Positions 48,673 through 57,648 of a DNA stretch of 64,000 nucleotides are shown here, piece by piece (position 1 is the stretch's first letter; the number at the start of each line of letters is the position of its first letter). Source of the stretch: Rhodopseudomonas infernalis (GTDB lineage: Bacteria; Pseudomonadota; Alphaproteobacteria; Rhizobiales; Xanthobacteraceae); the NCBI RefSeq assembly GCF_022271405.1, contig NZ_JAJNAL010000011.1, forward strand, positions 89,774 through 153,773. Direction: 5' to 3'. The notes under the pieces are model-generated. The model saw nothing but the letters and a program-made list of their open reading frames with translations, did not search any database and was not told the DNA's origin. The translations under genes and the position numbers were made by a program.

Positions 48673-49953
48673 TCACCAGCCCAGCAATTCCGGCTTGCGC
48701 GGCAGGTCGACGGTCTTGACCTTTTCGAGCTTGATGGTGCCCTTGGCGATCAGGTCCTTGAGGTCGCCGTCGGTTGGGCCGGACACCTTGGCGCGGTACA
48801 GGTCGACCTTCAGCGTGCCGCGGTGGTCCTTGTCGGTCCAGGTCGACGGGTTGCAGACGCCGTCCATGCCGGCCGGCACCCAGTCCTTCTTCTGATAGAA
48901 GCCCTTGCGGACGTTCTCGCCGGTGGCGCCGCCGTTGGCGGCGGCCCAGTCGAGCGCCTCCTTCATGTACAGCGCCGAGCAGACGCCGGCGACGTAGTGC
49001 ACCGGGCGATAGGCCGTGCCGGACGGATCGGACACCTTGGAGATCGCCTCGACCATCTTCATGCCGGGCGCGCTGCCGCCCCAGGCCACTGCGGTGCGCA
49101 GCGGAAAGATCACGCCGTCAGCGGCGTCGCCGGCGGTCTTGGCGGCGTTCTCGTCCATGCCCCAGACGTTGCTCATGAACTGCACGTCGACGCCGGCTGC
49201 CTTGCAGGCCTTCATCACCGAGATGTTGGAGGCTGCGGTGTTGCCCAGATACGCGTAGTTGGCGCCCGAGCTCTTCAGCGACAGGCACTGCGCGCTGTAA
49301 TCGCCCGGCGCCAGCGCGAACACCAGCGGCGGCAGCACCTCGAAGCCGAGTTCCTTGGCCATCGCTTCGCCGGCAGCCTTCGGCGCGTTGGGGTAGGGAT
49401 GGTTGGCGCCCATGTGGACGAATTTCGGCGCGCCGGACTTGCCCTTGGCCTTCCAGTCTTCCGCCGCCCACATCAGTTCGGCGCGCAGCGCGTCCGAATA
49501 GGATGGGCCGTAGAAGAAGTTGTAGGGCGCAGGCTTGGCCTTGCCGCTGGTGCCTTCCGGATCGGTCAGTGCCGCCGCGTAGGAGCCCGACAGGTCGGGG
49601 ATCTTGTCGTTGGCGAGGAAGCCGGTCAGCGCCTCGGTGTCGGCGGTGCCCCAGCCCATGATCGCCGCGACCTTGTCGCCGCCCGACCACTTTTTGTACA
49701 GCGCGATCGCGCGCGGCACCTGATAGCCGTAGTCGTTGGTGTCGACATTGAGCTGCTTGCCGCCGACGCCGCCGTTCTTGTTGACGTAAGCGAAGGTGTC
49801 GGCGACGGCTTGGCCGTAGGGCGTGCCGACGTCGGACGTGCCGCCGGAGTAATCGGCGAGATGGCCGATCGCGATCTGCGCCTGCGCGGTCGCCGACGTT
49901 GCGGCGATCGCCAGCGCCATCGCGGCGGTGCTCAAAAGAGATTTCATCGTCAT
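48673..49953 (-). CDS. ABC transporter substrate-binding protein (Liv/HAAT type)
   Basis: Periplasmic type I binding protein of 426 residues with a signal peptide (KSLLSTAAMALAIAATSATAQA, cleavage near residue 25) and the mature start IAIGHLADYSGGTSDVG. Later segments (DYGYQVPRAIALYKKW, GWGTADTEALTGFL) fit the Peripla_BP_6 family. GGAGGAGA precedes the ATG at 49953. The adjacent acyl-CoA ligase suggests that the ligand is an organic or aromatic acid rather than an amino acid; the binding specificity cannot be read. Confidence 0.93.
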   Translation of the reverse strand: MTMKSLLSTAAMALAIAATSATAQAQIAIGHLADYSGGTSDVGTPYGQAVADTFAYVNKNGGVGGKQLNVDTNDYGYQVPRAIALYKKWSGGDKVAAIMGWGTADTEALTGFLANDKIPDLSGSYAAALTDPEGTSGKAKPAPYNFFYGPSYSDALRAELMWAAEDWKAKGKSGAPKFVHMGANHPYPNAPKAAGEAMAKELGFEVLPPLVFALAPGDYSAQCLSLKSSGANYAYLGNTAASNISVMKACKAAGVDVQFMSNVWGMDENAAKTAGDAADGVIFPLRTAVAWGGSAPGMKMVEAISKVSDPSGTAYRPVHYVAGVCSALYMKEALDWAAANGGATGENVRKGFYQKKDWVPAGMDGVCNPSTWTDKDHRGTLKVDLYRAKVSGPTDGDLKDLIAKGTIKLEKVKTVDLPRKPELLGW

Positions 49954-50020
49954 CGGTGTTCTCCTCCAGTGTCTTTCTTATTGAAATCGAAGTGTCGTCG
50001 TGCGTCTCCCGTCGTCTCGC

Positions 50021-51094
50021 TCAGTGCGAGAACGGATAGAGTTTCCAATAGGCCTTGATCTGCCGCCAGCGATGCGCGAGTCCGTCCGGCTCGAACACCA
50101 GGAAGGCGATGATGATCAGGCCGATCGCGATCTCGCGCAGGAAGGTGAGGTTGTTGTTCAGCAGCAGCGCGCGGTCGATCGCACTGCCTTTCAATTCCAT
50201 GCTGATCCATTCCATCGCTTCCGGCAGCAGCACCACGAAGGCGGTGCCCATCAGGGTGCCGGAGATCGAGCCGATGCCGCCGATGATGATCATCGCCAGG
50301 AACAGGATCGAGCGCTCGATGCCGAAGCCCTCGTTGGAAACCACGAGCTGATAATGCGCATACAGCGCGCCGGCGATGCCAGCGAAGAACGCGGCGAGGC
50401 CGAACGACAGCGTGCGATATTTGGTGAGGTTGATGCCCATGATCTCGGCCGAGAGATAATGGTCGCGCACCGCCACCAGCGCCCGGCCGTCGCGCGTGCG
50501 CATCAAATTGGTGACGAGAATGTAGCTGACCAGCAGATAGGCCAGCACCACGTAGAAATACTGCTTGTCGCCGCGCAGCACCCAGCCGAACAGCGAGAAC
50601 GGATTGGCCGAGGCCGGCACCGAGCCGCCGGAGAACCATTCGGCGCGCGAGAAGAAGTCGAGCAGGATATACTGCGCCGCCAGCGTGGCGATGACCAGAT
50701 ACAGGCCCTTCAGCCGCGCCGCCGGCAGGCCGAACACCAGCCCGACCAGCGCGGTGACGATGCCCGCGAGCGGAATGGTGAAGAACACCGGGATCGGCAA
50801 ATTGTTGTTGAGATAGGCCGAGGTGTAGGCCCCAAGCAGGAAGAACGCAGCGTGGCCGATCGAGATCTGGCCAGTGAAGCCGACCAGGATGTTGAGGCCC
50901 AGCGCCGCGATGCCGAAAATGCCGATCTGGATCAGGATGCTGAGCCAGTAGCCCGACAGCACCAGCGGCGCGAATGCGATCAGCACGGCCCCGAGGATCG
51001 CCATGTTGCGGCTGGTCCGGGTCGGGAAGATCGTGGTGTCGGCGGCGTAGGTGCTGCGGAAATCGCCGGCGGGGATCAAAGAGGTGTTGGCCAT
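50021..51094 (-). CDS. livM: branched-chain-type ABC transporter permease LivM
   Basis: Integral membrane subunit, 357 residues, about nine helices. It has LGLNILVGFTGQISIGHAAF and the EAA-like loop GRALVAVRDHYLSAEIMGIN, both LivM hallmarks. It starts 3 bp after the livH stop and 67 bp before livK, within the same transcript. Confidence 0.94.
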   Translation of the reverse strand: MANTSLIPAGDFRSTYAADTTIFPTRTSRNMAILGAVLIAFAPLVLSGYWLSILIQIGIFGIAALGLNILVGFTGQISIGHAAFFLLGAYTSAYLNNNLPIPVFFTIPLAGIVTALVGLVFGLPAARLKGLYLVIATLAAQYILLDFFSRAEWFSGGSVPASANPFSLFGWVLRGDKQYFYVVLAYLLVSYILVTNLMRTRDGRALVAVRDHYLSAEIMGINLTKYRTLSFGLAAFFAGIAGALYAHYQLVVSNEGFGIERSILFLAMIIIGGIGSISGTLMGTAFVVLLPEAMEWISMELKGSAIDRALLLNNNLTFLREIAIGLIIIAFLVFEPDGLAHRWRQIKAYWKLYPFSH

Positions 51095-51097
51095 GGG

Positions 51098-51991
51098 TCA
51101 GATACGCTCGATGTCCTTGGTGCCGAACAGGCCGTAGGGCTTGATCATCAGGATGATGATCAGCACGTAGAACGGCGCGATTTCGTAGAGATTGCCCCAG
51201 TGCAGATATTCGCTGTCGACATACTGGGCGATGTTTTCGAGGAGTCCGATGATGATGCCGCCGAGCACAGCGCCGCCGATCGAATCGAGCCCCCCGAGGA
51301 TCGCAGCCGGAAACACCTTGATGCCGTAGGCCGACAGGCCCGACGACACGCCGTTGACGACGGCGACCACCACGCCAGCGACCGCGGAGACGGTGGCCGA
51401 GATCGCCCAGGCCATCGCGAACACGCTCTTCACCGAGATGCCCAGCGATTGCGCGACCTGCTGGTTGAACGCAGTGGCCCGCATCGCAAGGCCGTATTTC
51501 GAGACTTTGAAGAACCACGCCATGCCGATCATCATGGCGATCGAGACCACGAGGCTCATCACGTAGACGGTCTGCAGCTGGAAGCCCGCGATCGTCACCG
51601 ACTGGCTGGAGAAGATCTGTGGAAACGGCTGCGGGTTGACGCCGTAGATCCATTTCAGCGCCGCCTGGAAAACGGTCGACAGCGCGATCGTCACCATGAT
51701 CACCGAGATGATCGGCTCACCGATCATCGGTCGTAACACCACGATCTGGATCGCGATGCCGAACAGGAACATGAACACCAGCGTGATCGGCATGCCGAGA
51801 TAGAACGGTACCTGGTATTTCGTCAGCAGCGTCCAGCACACCCAGGCGCCGATCAGCAGCAGCTCGCCCTGCGCGAAATTGACGACCTGCGTCGCCTTGT
51901 AGATCAGCACGAAGCTCATCGCCACGACGCCGTACAGCGTGCCGACCACGAGGCCGTTGACGAGAAGCTGGATCAGGAGGTGCGAGTTCAT
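51098..51991 (-). CDS. livH: branched-chain-type ABC transporter permease LivH
   Basis: Integral membrane subunit of 297 residues and eight helices. LLVNGLVVGTLYGVVAMSFV, FAQGELLLIGAWV, a loop GLAMRATAFNQQVAQSLGI and GGLDSIGGAVLGGIIIGL match LivH. Immediately upstream is the DUF559/repeat island, which separates it from the ligase and livG that would normally be in the same operon. Confidence 0.94.
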   Translation of the reverse strand: MNSHLLIQLLVNGLVVGTLYGVVAMSFVLIYKATQVVNFAQGELLLIGAWVCWTLLTKYQVPFYLGMPITLVFMFLFGIAIQIVVLRPMIGEPIISVIMVTIALSTVFQAALKWIYGVNPQPFPQIFSSQSVTIAGFQLQTVYVMSLVVSIAMMIGMAWFFKVSKYGLAMRATAFNQQVAQSLGISVKSVFAMAWAISATVSAVAGVVVAVVNGVSSGLSAYGIKVFPAAILGGLDSIGGAVLGGIIIGLLENIAQYVDSEYLHWGNLYEIAPFYVLIIILMIKPYGLFGTKDIERI

Positions 51992-52012
51992 GCGGCGGCC
52001 ACGACGTGATAA

Positions 52013-52062
52013 CCTCTCCCCGCGTGCGGGGAGAGGTCGGCGCGAAGCGCCGGGTGAGGGGG
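52013..52062 (+). repeat. dispersed palindromic repeat, copy A
   Basis: Begins CCTCTCCCCGCGTGCGGGGA and continues GAGG, a perfect hairpin, then a second hairpin CGGCGCGAAGCGCCGG and GTGAGGGGG. It ends about 10 bp before the ATG of the DUF559 gene and is inverted relative to copy B on the other side of that gene. Confidence 0.88.
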
Positions 52063-52071
52063 CGTCTCAAC

Positions 52072-52389
52072 ATGCGCCAGGCGAGAGATCTTCAGACCGA
52101 GCGAGCGCGTCGGTTGCGGCGAAACGCGACCGATGCGGAAAATAAGCTGTGGCAGCGGCTGCGATCCCGATCGCTGCTTGGCTTCAAGTTCGTTCGGCAG
52201 GAGCCGATTGGTCCTTACACGGTGGACTTTTTGAGCCGCGAGCGCCGTTTGATCGTCGAGGTAGACGGCGGGCAGCACGCCGGTAACGCGCAAGACTTGG
52301 TTCGCGACGAATGGCTGCGTTCGCATAATTACCGTGTCGTCCGGTTCTGGAACAACGACGTGCTCGGGAATATCGAGGGTGTTCTTTAA
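52072..52389 (+). CDS. DUF559 (Vsr-like endonuclease domain) protein
   Basis: A 105-residue DUF559 protein. It carries RARRLRRNATDAENKLWQRL, GFKFVRQEPIGPYTVDFLS, then RRLIVEVDGGQHAGN and RVVRFWNNDVLGNIEGVL. The D-x-x-x, E-V-D-G-x-Q-H set is the PD-(D/E)XK/Vsr-type nuclease core. It ends at EGVL, where relatives usually continue with a further helix of 10-15 residues, so the C terminus may be slightly truncated. It is read opposite to the surrounding liv operon and is bounded exactly by inverted copies of the dispersed repeat. Members are found in many bacteria with no settled role. Confidence 0.85.
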   Translation: MRQARDLQTERARRLRRNATDAENKLWQRLRSRSLLGFKFVRQEPIGPYTVDFLSRERRLIVEVDGGQHAGNAQDLVRDEWLRSHNYRVVRFWNNDVLGNIEGVL

Positions 52390-52415
52390 AGCCTCGCCGC
52401 TGTGCTCGCGGAGGC

Positions 52416-52472
52416 GCCCCCTCACCCGGATCGCTGACGCGATCCGACCTCTCCCCGCAAGCGGGGAGAGGT
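52416..52472 (-). repeat. dispersed palindromic repeat, copy B (inverted)
   Basis: Reads on the plus strand as CCCCCTCACCCGGATCGCTG, ending CCTCTCCCCGCAAGCGGGGA plus GAGG. It is the same element as copies A, C and D in opposite orientation and lies 26 bp after the DUF559 stop codon. Confidence 0.88.
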
Positions 52473-52521
52473 GAGGCTGCCGCCTGCTCGTCTGCTTCGA
52501 CATCTCGGCGCGCACTGCGCA

Positions 52522-52581
52522 CCTCTCCCCGCGCGCGGGGAGAGGTCGGATCGTCGCGAAGCGATGATCCGGGTGAGGGAG
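52522..52581 (+). repeat. dispersed palindromic repeat, copy C
   Basis: CCTCTCCCCGCGCGCGGGGA plus GAGG, then CGGATCGTCGCGAAGCGATG and ATCCGGGTGAGGG. It lies between copy B and the 3' end of the acyl-CoA ligase. Confidence 0.88.
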
Positions 52582-52634
52582 CGTTTCAGAGCAGCCGAGA
52601 GTACATGCAGGATCGGGGGGCAGACGAGACGAAA

Positions 52635-54566
52635 TCATTCCGCGGCCTCCGCATGCGCGTGGCCGCTGCCCAGATCCACAACCTTCAGCGAGGTCCGGAT
52701 GCGTTGCGTGGTGCCGTCCTGGAACTGGATCACGGTGTCGACCGGGATCTCACTTCGGCCGCCGTAGAGGCCGTCTATGATGTCGGCGTATTTCTCGTTG
52801 ATGACGCTGCGGCGGACCTTGCGGGTGCGGGTGAGTTCGCCGTCGTCGGCATCGAGCTCCTTGTACAGCAGCAGGAAGCGGCTGATGCGCTGCGCGGTCG
52901 GAAGCGTCGCGTTGACGGTTTCGACTTCGCCGCGCAGCAGCTCGTAGACTTCGGAGCGCGAGGCGAGGTCCGAATAGGTGGTGAAGGCGATCCGCTTCTT
53001 CTCCGCCCATTTCGAGATGATCGAGTAGCGGATGCAGATCATCGCGGCGAGATGATCGCGCCCGGCGCCGAGCACCACGGCTTCGGCGACGTAGGGCGAG
53101 AATTTCAGCTTGTTCTCGATGTACTGCGGCGAGAATTTTTCGCCGTGCGAGGTCTCGGCGAGGTCCTTGATGCGGTCGATGACGACGAGCTGGCCGTTGG
53201 CGTTAAAATAGCCGGCGTCGCCGGAGTGCATCCAGCCGTCCTTCATGTCGGCGGCGGAGGCTTCTTCGTTCTTGTAGTAGCCCAGATACATGTTGGGATG
53301 GCGCACCACGATCTCGCCGATGCCCTGCACGTCGGGATTGAGGACCTTGATCTCGATCTCAGCGCCCATCGGCACGCCCGTGGTGTCGGGATCGACCGCG
53401 TTCGGCTGGTGCAGCGTGTAGGCGCCGAGCAGTTCGGTCTGGCCGTACAGCGTACGCAGCGGCACGCCCATGGCACGGAAGAACCGGAAGGTGTCGGGCC
53501 CGAGCGCCGCGCCGCCGGTCGCGGCTGAACGCAGCCGCGTAAAGCCGAGCCGGTCGCGCAGCGCGCGGAACAGCACGGCGTAGGCGAAGGCCGAATGCCG
53601 GCCGTGTTCGAGCGCCGCGAGCCCCGCTTTCATGCCGGTGTCGTATAGCCGCTGCTTCAACGGCGACGCGTCCATCACCCGCGCCCGCACATCCGCCGCG
53701 ATGCCTTCCCAGACCCGCGGCGCGAACAGCACGAAGGTCGGCGCGATCTCGCGGAAGTCGTTCATCATCGTGTCGGGCTCTTCGACGAAGTTGACCTTCA
53801 TCCGGCAGAGCAGCCCTTTGCCGAGCGCGTAGACCTGCTCCATGATCCACGGCAGCGGCAGCACCGAGACGTATTCGTCGTCCGGCCCCTTGGGGTCGAA
53901 CGTCAAATAGGTGGCGCAATGTTTCAGCACGCGCCCGGCCGCCAGCATCGCCAGCTTGGGATGCGCGGTGGTGCCCGAGGTGGTGCACAGGATCGCGACG
54001 TCCTCACCGCCGGTGGCGTCGACGAGGCGATCGTACAGGCTCGGCTCGCGCGCGGCGCGGGCGCGGCCCATCGCGGCCAACGTATCGGCCGGCAGTAGCC
54101 GCGGGTCGTCGTATTTGCGCATGCCGCGCGGATCGGAATAGACGATGTGCTTGAGATTCGGCACGCGCTCGGCGAGCATCAGCAGCTTGTCGACTTGCTC
54201 CTCGTCCTCGGCGAACACCAGCCTGGCCTCGCCGTAGCTGAGCAGATACTCGGCTTCCTCGTCGAGCACGTCGCGATACAGACCGAGGCTCATCGCGCCG
54301 ATCGCATGGGTGGCGATCTCGGCCGAGACCCAGTCCGGCCGATTGTCGCCGATGATGCCGATCACGTCGCCGCGGCCGAGCCCGAGCTCGACCATGCCGA
54401 GCGCGAAATCATGCACGCGCGCCTGGTAATCAGCCCAGGTGAATTCGCGCCACAGCCCGAGGTCCTTCTCGCGCAGCGCGATGGCGCCTGCAAATTCGCG
54501 GGCGTTGAGGCGGAGCAGTTTCGGAAACGTGTCGGCTGCCGCGACGCGGCCGAAATAGTCCATCAT
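52635..54566 (-). CDS. AMP-forming acyl-CoA ligase (long-chain type)
   Basis: An ANL-superfamily adenylate-forming enzyme, 643 residues, that activates a carboxylic acid to its CoA thioester. The ATP-binding loop is TTSGTTAHPKLAML (Ala where most relatives have Gly), with YGQTE, WMHSGDAGYF, IDRIKDLAETSHGEKFSP and a C-terminal lysine region LTRTRKVRR. It resembles FAA1/FadD15-type ligases that lack obvious membrane anchors. The start ATG at 54566 overlaps the livG stop (ATGA). Placement inside a Liv operon suggests vectorial uptake and activation of an imported acid. Confidence 0.92.
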   Translation of the reverse strand: MMDYFGRVAAADTFPKLLRLNAREFAGAIALREKDLGLWREFTWADYQARVHDFALGMVELGLGRGDVIGIIGDNRPDWVSAEIATHAIGAMSLGLYRDVLDEEAEYLLSYGEARLVFAEDEEQVDKLLMLAERVPNLKHIVYSDPRGMRKYDDPRLLPADTLAAMGRARAAREPSLYDRLVDATGGEDVAILCTTSGTTAHPKLAMLAAGRVLKHCATYLTFDPKGPDDEYVSVLPLPWIMEQVYALGKGLLCRMKVNFVEEPDTMMNDFREIAPTFVLFAPRVWEGIAADVRARVMDASPLKQRLYDTGMKAGLAALEHGRHSAFAYAVLFRALRDRLGFTRLRSAATGGAALGPDTFRFFRAMGVPLRTLYGQTELLGAYTLHQPNAVDPDTTGVPMGAEIEIKVLNPDVQGIGEIVVRHPNMYLGYYKNEEASAADMKDGWMHSGDAGYFNANGQLVVIDRIKDLAETSHGEKFSPQYIENKLKFSPYVAEAVVLGAGRDHLAAMICIRYSIISKWAEKKRIAFTTYSDLASRSEVYELLRGEVETVNATLPTAQRISRFLLLYKELDADDGELTRTRKVRRSVINEKYADIIDGLYGGRSEIPVDTVIQFQDGTTQRIRTSLKVVDLGSGHAHAEAAE

Positions 54567-55420
54567 GCGACATGCTCCGCAGCGCTCGGATGGCTGGGCA
54601 TGTCGTCCGGATCGACCAGCACCTCGTCCTCTTCGCCGAGATAAGCGCGCTTGACGTGCGGATCGGCCAGCACTTCGGCGGGTTCGCCCTCGGCGATCTT
54701 GCGGCCGAAATCCAGCACCACGACGCGGTTGGAGATATCCATCACCACGCCCATGTCGTGTTCGATCATCACCACCGTCATGCCGAACTCTTCGTTGAGG
54801 TCGACGATGTAGCGGGCCATGTCCTCCTTCTCTTCGAAGTTCATGCCGGCCATCGGCTCGTCGAGCAGGATCAGCTTCGGCTCCAGCGCCATCGCGCGCG
54901 CCAGCTCGACGCGCTTGCGCAGGCCATAGGAGAGGGTGCCGGCGGTGGCTTTGCGCACCGGCTGCAGGTCGAGAAAGTCGATGATTTCCTCGACCTTGTG
55001 GCGATGCTCGAGCTCTTCGCGCCTTGCGCCGAGCCAGTAGAGAGCGCCGGTGAAGAAGTTGTTCTTCAGCAGATGGTGGCGGCCCACCATGATGTTGTCG
55101 AGCACACTCATATGGTGGAAGAGCGCGAGGTTCTGGAAGGTGCGGCCGATGCCGAGCGGGGCGCGCGCGTTGGGCTTCAGCGCGGTGATATCGCGGCCAT
55201 GATAGAACAGCTGGCCTTCGGTCGGCCGGTAGCGGCCCGAGATGCAGTTGACGATCGAGGTCTTGCCGGCGCCGTTCGGGCCGATGATGGAAAACAGCTC
55301 GCCGTCATTCACGGCGAAGCTGACCTCGCTCAGCGCGCGGACGCCGCCGAAACGAAGGGACACATTGCGCACTTCTAACGCGTGTTCCAAGCCTGCTCCT
55401 CCCCGAGCAACCGCCGTCAT
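54563..55420 (-). CDS. livG: branched-chain-type ABC transporter ATP-binding protein LivG
   Basis: First ATPase of the importer, 285 residues. It has Walker A GPNGAGKTS, the LivG block RTFQNLALFHHMSVLDNIMV, the signature LSYGLRKRVELARA and Walker B LILLDEP followed by AGMNFEEKEDM. The start is placed at ATG 55420; GTG at 55438 and TTG at 55480 are in frame and also possible. A long C-terminal extension (EVLVDPDDMPSHPSAAEHVA) follows the usual YLGEE end. It is the first gene of the livG-ligase-(island)-livH-livM-livK-livF order. Confidence 0.93.
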   Translation of the reverse strand: MTAVARGGAGLEHALEVRNVSLRFGGVRALSEVSFAVNDGELFSIIGPNGAGKTSIVNCISGRYRPTEGQLFYHGRDITALKPNARAPLGIGRTFQNLALFHHMSVLDNIMVGRHHLLKNNFFTGALYWLGARREELEHRHKVEEIIDFLDLQPVRKATAGTLSYGLRKRVELARAMALEPKLILLDEPMAGMNFEEKEDMARYIVDLNEEFGMTVVMIEHDMGVVMDISNRVVVLDFGRKIAEGEPAEVLADPHVKRAYLGEEDEVLVDPDDMPSHPSAAEHVA

Positions 55421-55653
55421 GCGGTCGGTGTTGCTCACAGCGCTTTGCGCGCCTTGTCCGGCGGTTGATCCGCCTTGCAAACCTTATAGCAGCCGATCGA
55501 ATGACGATATTCGACTATTTTTGTGCTGGGGAAAGATCCTGGACGCAAGCGATGCCGCGCGCCGGCTCGCACGCGCGTTTGCGCGCGCGGCGCGGCGACG
55601 TCTTGCCGCACCATCAGGTCATGTATTGCAATGCAGCAAGCGCGTCCGAGGTA

Positions 55654-57555
55654 TCAAGACCTTCGCCAGATCGTCGCGCGGCCCTGTTGGTCGGGGAGGT
55701 CGTAGGTCGCCGTTCGTTTGTAGCGGGTCTGGTCGGCCATGGCATCGACGATGCCGGCCATGCGCGCATAGTCCCAACCCAGGAGCGGTAAGGAATAGCG
55801 GCTGTCCGGCGCATCGATGATGACGACGACGTCGGCCGTCGATCGTGCAATTCGATCACGCATCAATTCCCGGACGTCCTCGCGCGACGGCTGCCGATCG
55901 ATAAATGGATCGTCGACGACACGATTGCAGCGGCAGTGCTCGCGGGTCACCCAGGCGAACAGCTTGCTGGTGCCGAAGGTCGTGAACACGGCGACTTCGC
56001 GGCTGCCGTCGAGTTCCGGCAGATAGGGCCGGATCAGGTCGAGATCAGTCGGTCCCTCCGTGGCGCGGATCGCCGCCGTGTAGGCCACAGCGGGCAGGGG
56101 CCGGCCGATCACGACGGCAAGCAGCGACGCCACTGCGGCCGCTGCAACGAGGCCGCGAACCCAGAGCGACAGCGTTCGGCGCAGCCGGTGCAGCAGCATG
56201 GCGCAGCCGACGCCGGAGCAGATCCACACGGCAAATACCCAGGTCGACATGAAACGGCCCTGGTGCTGCGGGTGGATCACCACGCCGAGCCAGGCGATCG
56301 CGGCGAACAGGAAAACCACGCGGGCGCCGGGCGCAAGGCGCGGAAGCCCGAGCGCGCCGATCAGCGCCAGCGCCGCCACCGGCACAGCCATCCAGGGTGT
56401 TACGTGATAGCTCTCGTTGAACACGCGCCAGTAAAATTGCGCGCCCTCCCAGACACCGGTGTTGCCCTGCGGACTGTTCGCCGGGCCGACGAACCACAGA
56501 AAGCGCGACAGCCGGTGCGGCAACAGGAACGAGATCGCAATCGGCGTCAGGTGCCAGTACAGCAAAGCCCGGCCCGGCACCCCGAGCGCCGCATCGATCG
56601 CAGCCTTGTTGCGCCACCAGAACAGTGACCACCACAGAAACACCAGCGCGTAGGCGAGGGTGGTCAAGTTCTCCGGCGGATACAGCGAGACCGATTTTCC
56701 GAACAGCTCCAGCGCGGTCGGCCCGCGCGCGTAGATCGCGGCGATCAGCGCGGCGATCAGCGCCGCAAGGATCAGCAGCGGTTGGCGGAGGACGGCGCCG
56801 ACCAGTGGTCCGATCTTGATGCGCCCGATCTCCCGCGCGAGTTGCATCGTGCCGTGGGATCGCTCCGACGCGAACGCGATCCCGATCGGGATCAGCAGCA
56901 GCCCCCAGTAATTGCCCTTATGGAAGAACAACACGGTCAGCAGCACGGCGAGCAGCCGCCAATGCGAGGCTCGGCCGGGTTCCTCCGATGCGCGCAGATA
57001 AGTCCACAGCGCGGCGGCGGATAGTCCCGCGCCGAGCCCCTCCAACATCACGTCGGCGCTGATCAGCCGAAACGCCGGGCTGGAGGCGGTGAGCACGGTT
57101 GCGATCGCTGCGGCGAACAGGCCTTCGATGCGGTTCGTCACCATCCGGCGCGCGATCAGCCAGACGAAGGCCAGCGTCATCACCCAGCCGATCAGGCTCG
57201 GGACGATGGCGAGGCGGTAATCGATGCCACCGACCAGCAGCACCGCGCTGAGCACCAGCCCGTGGAACGGCGGCCACACCTTGGCCTTCTCGAGTTCGCC
57301 GAAAAACCAGGCCGGATCGAGATTGCGCGCCGCCAGCGCGAGGTCGAGGCCAAAGCTGTAGTGCGAATTGCGATCGTGATAGAAGCCTCGCCACAGCTGG
57401 TCCGGCGCACGTTCATAGGAGATCCACATCGCAGCGGCGATGGCGATCGCCACCGCCAGCACGATCAGGAATGCGGCCGTGTCGATCCATTTGCTGCGAT
57501 CAGCCGTCTGGTCGACCTGTCGTTCGGCATTGACCATCATCGTCCCCGGCGGCAT
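55654..57555 (-). CDS. GT39/ArnT-like integral membrane protein
   Basis: A 633-residue protein with about eleven helices and a soluble C-terminal domain. The first periplasmic loop ISYERAPDQLWRGFYHDRNS, then HYSFGLDLALA, holds acidic residues suited to a GT-C active site, and a periplasmic segment FWGELEKAKVWPPFHGL-like (FFGELEKAKVWPPFHG) follows, as in PMT_2 domains. The C-terminal part has FTTFGTSKLFAWVTREHC. Substrate unknown. The start ATG at 57555 is chosen; Met at 57540 or 57537 is favoured by an upstream GGGGA and is equally likely. It appears monocistronic. Confidence 0.72.
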   Translation of the reverse strand: MPPGTMMVNAERQVDQTADRSKWIDTAAFLIVLAVAIAIAAAMWISYERAPDQLWRGFYHDRNSHYSFGLDLALAARNLDPAWFFGELEKAKVWPPFHGLVLSAVLLVGGIDYRLAIVPSLIGWVMTLAFVWLIARRMVTNRIEGLFAAAIATVLTASSPAFRLISADVMLEGLGAGLSAAALWTYLRASEEPGRASHWRLLAVLLTVLFFHKGNYWGLLLIPIGIAFASERSHGTMQLAREIGRIKIGPLVGAVLRQPLLILAALIAALIAAIYARGPTALELFGKSVSLYPPENLTTLAYALVFLWWSLFWWRNKAAIDAALGVPGRALLYWHLTPIAISFLLPHRLSRFLWFVGPANSPQGNTGVWEGAQFYWRVFNESYHVTPWMAVPVAALALIGALGLPRLAPGARVVFLFAAIAWLGVVIHPQHQGRFMSTWVFAVWICSGVGCAMLLHRLRRTLSLWVRGLVAAAAVASLLAVVIGRPLPAVAYTAAIRATEGPTDLDLIRPYLPELDGSREVAVFTTFGTSKLFAWVTREHCRCNRVVDDPFIDRQPSREDVRELMRDRIARSTADVVVIIDAPDSRYSLPLLGWDYARMAGIVDAMADQTRYKRTATYDLPDQQGRATIWRRS

Positions 57556-57648
57556 GCGGTCATCCGAAGCGAATCCCGCCAATGTCCCGGTCCGGATAGC
57601 ACGCCGGCATTGGCGGCGATAAGGCCGATCGCGCCGTGGCGCGCTGGC

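Noticed and set aside
48823..50058. A 411-codon open frame opposite the binding-protein gene
   Set aside because: Antisense shadow; the minus-strand frame has a signal peptide, a ribosome binding site and a clear family.
50000..51736. A 578-codon open frame on the plus strand opposite livM/livH
   Set aside because: Shadow of the permease genes; extremely Asp/Glu/Arg/His-rich because it is the complement of membrane-helix codons.
52013..52581. Possible CRISPR array from the repeated CCTCTCCCCGC units
   Set aside because: The copies differ in orientation and spacing, are internally palindromic, flank a gene, and a fourth copy lies 11 kb away; there are no regular spacers.
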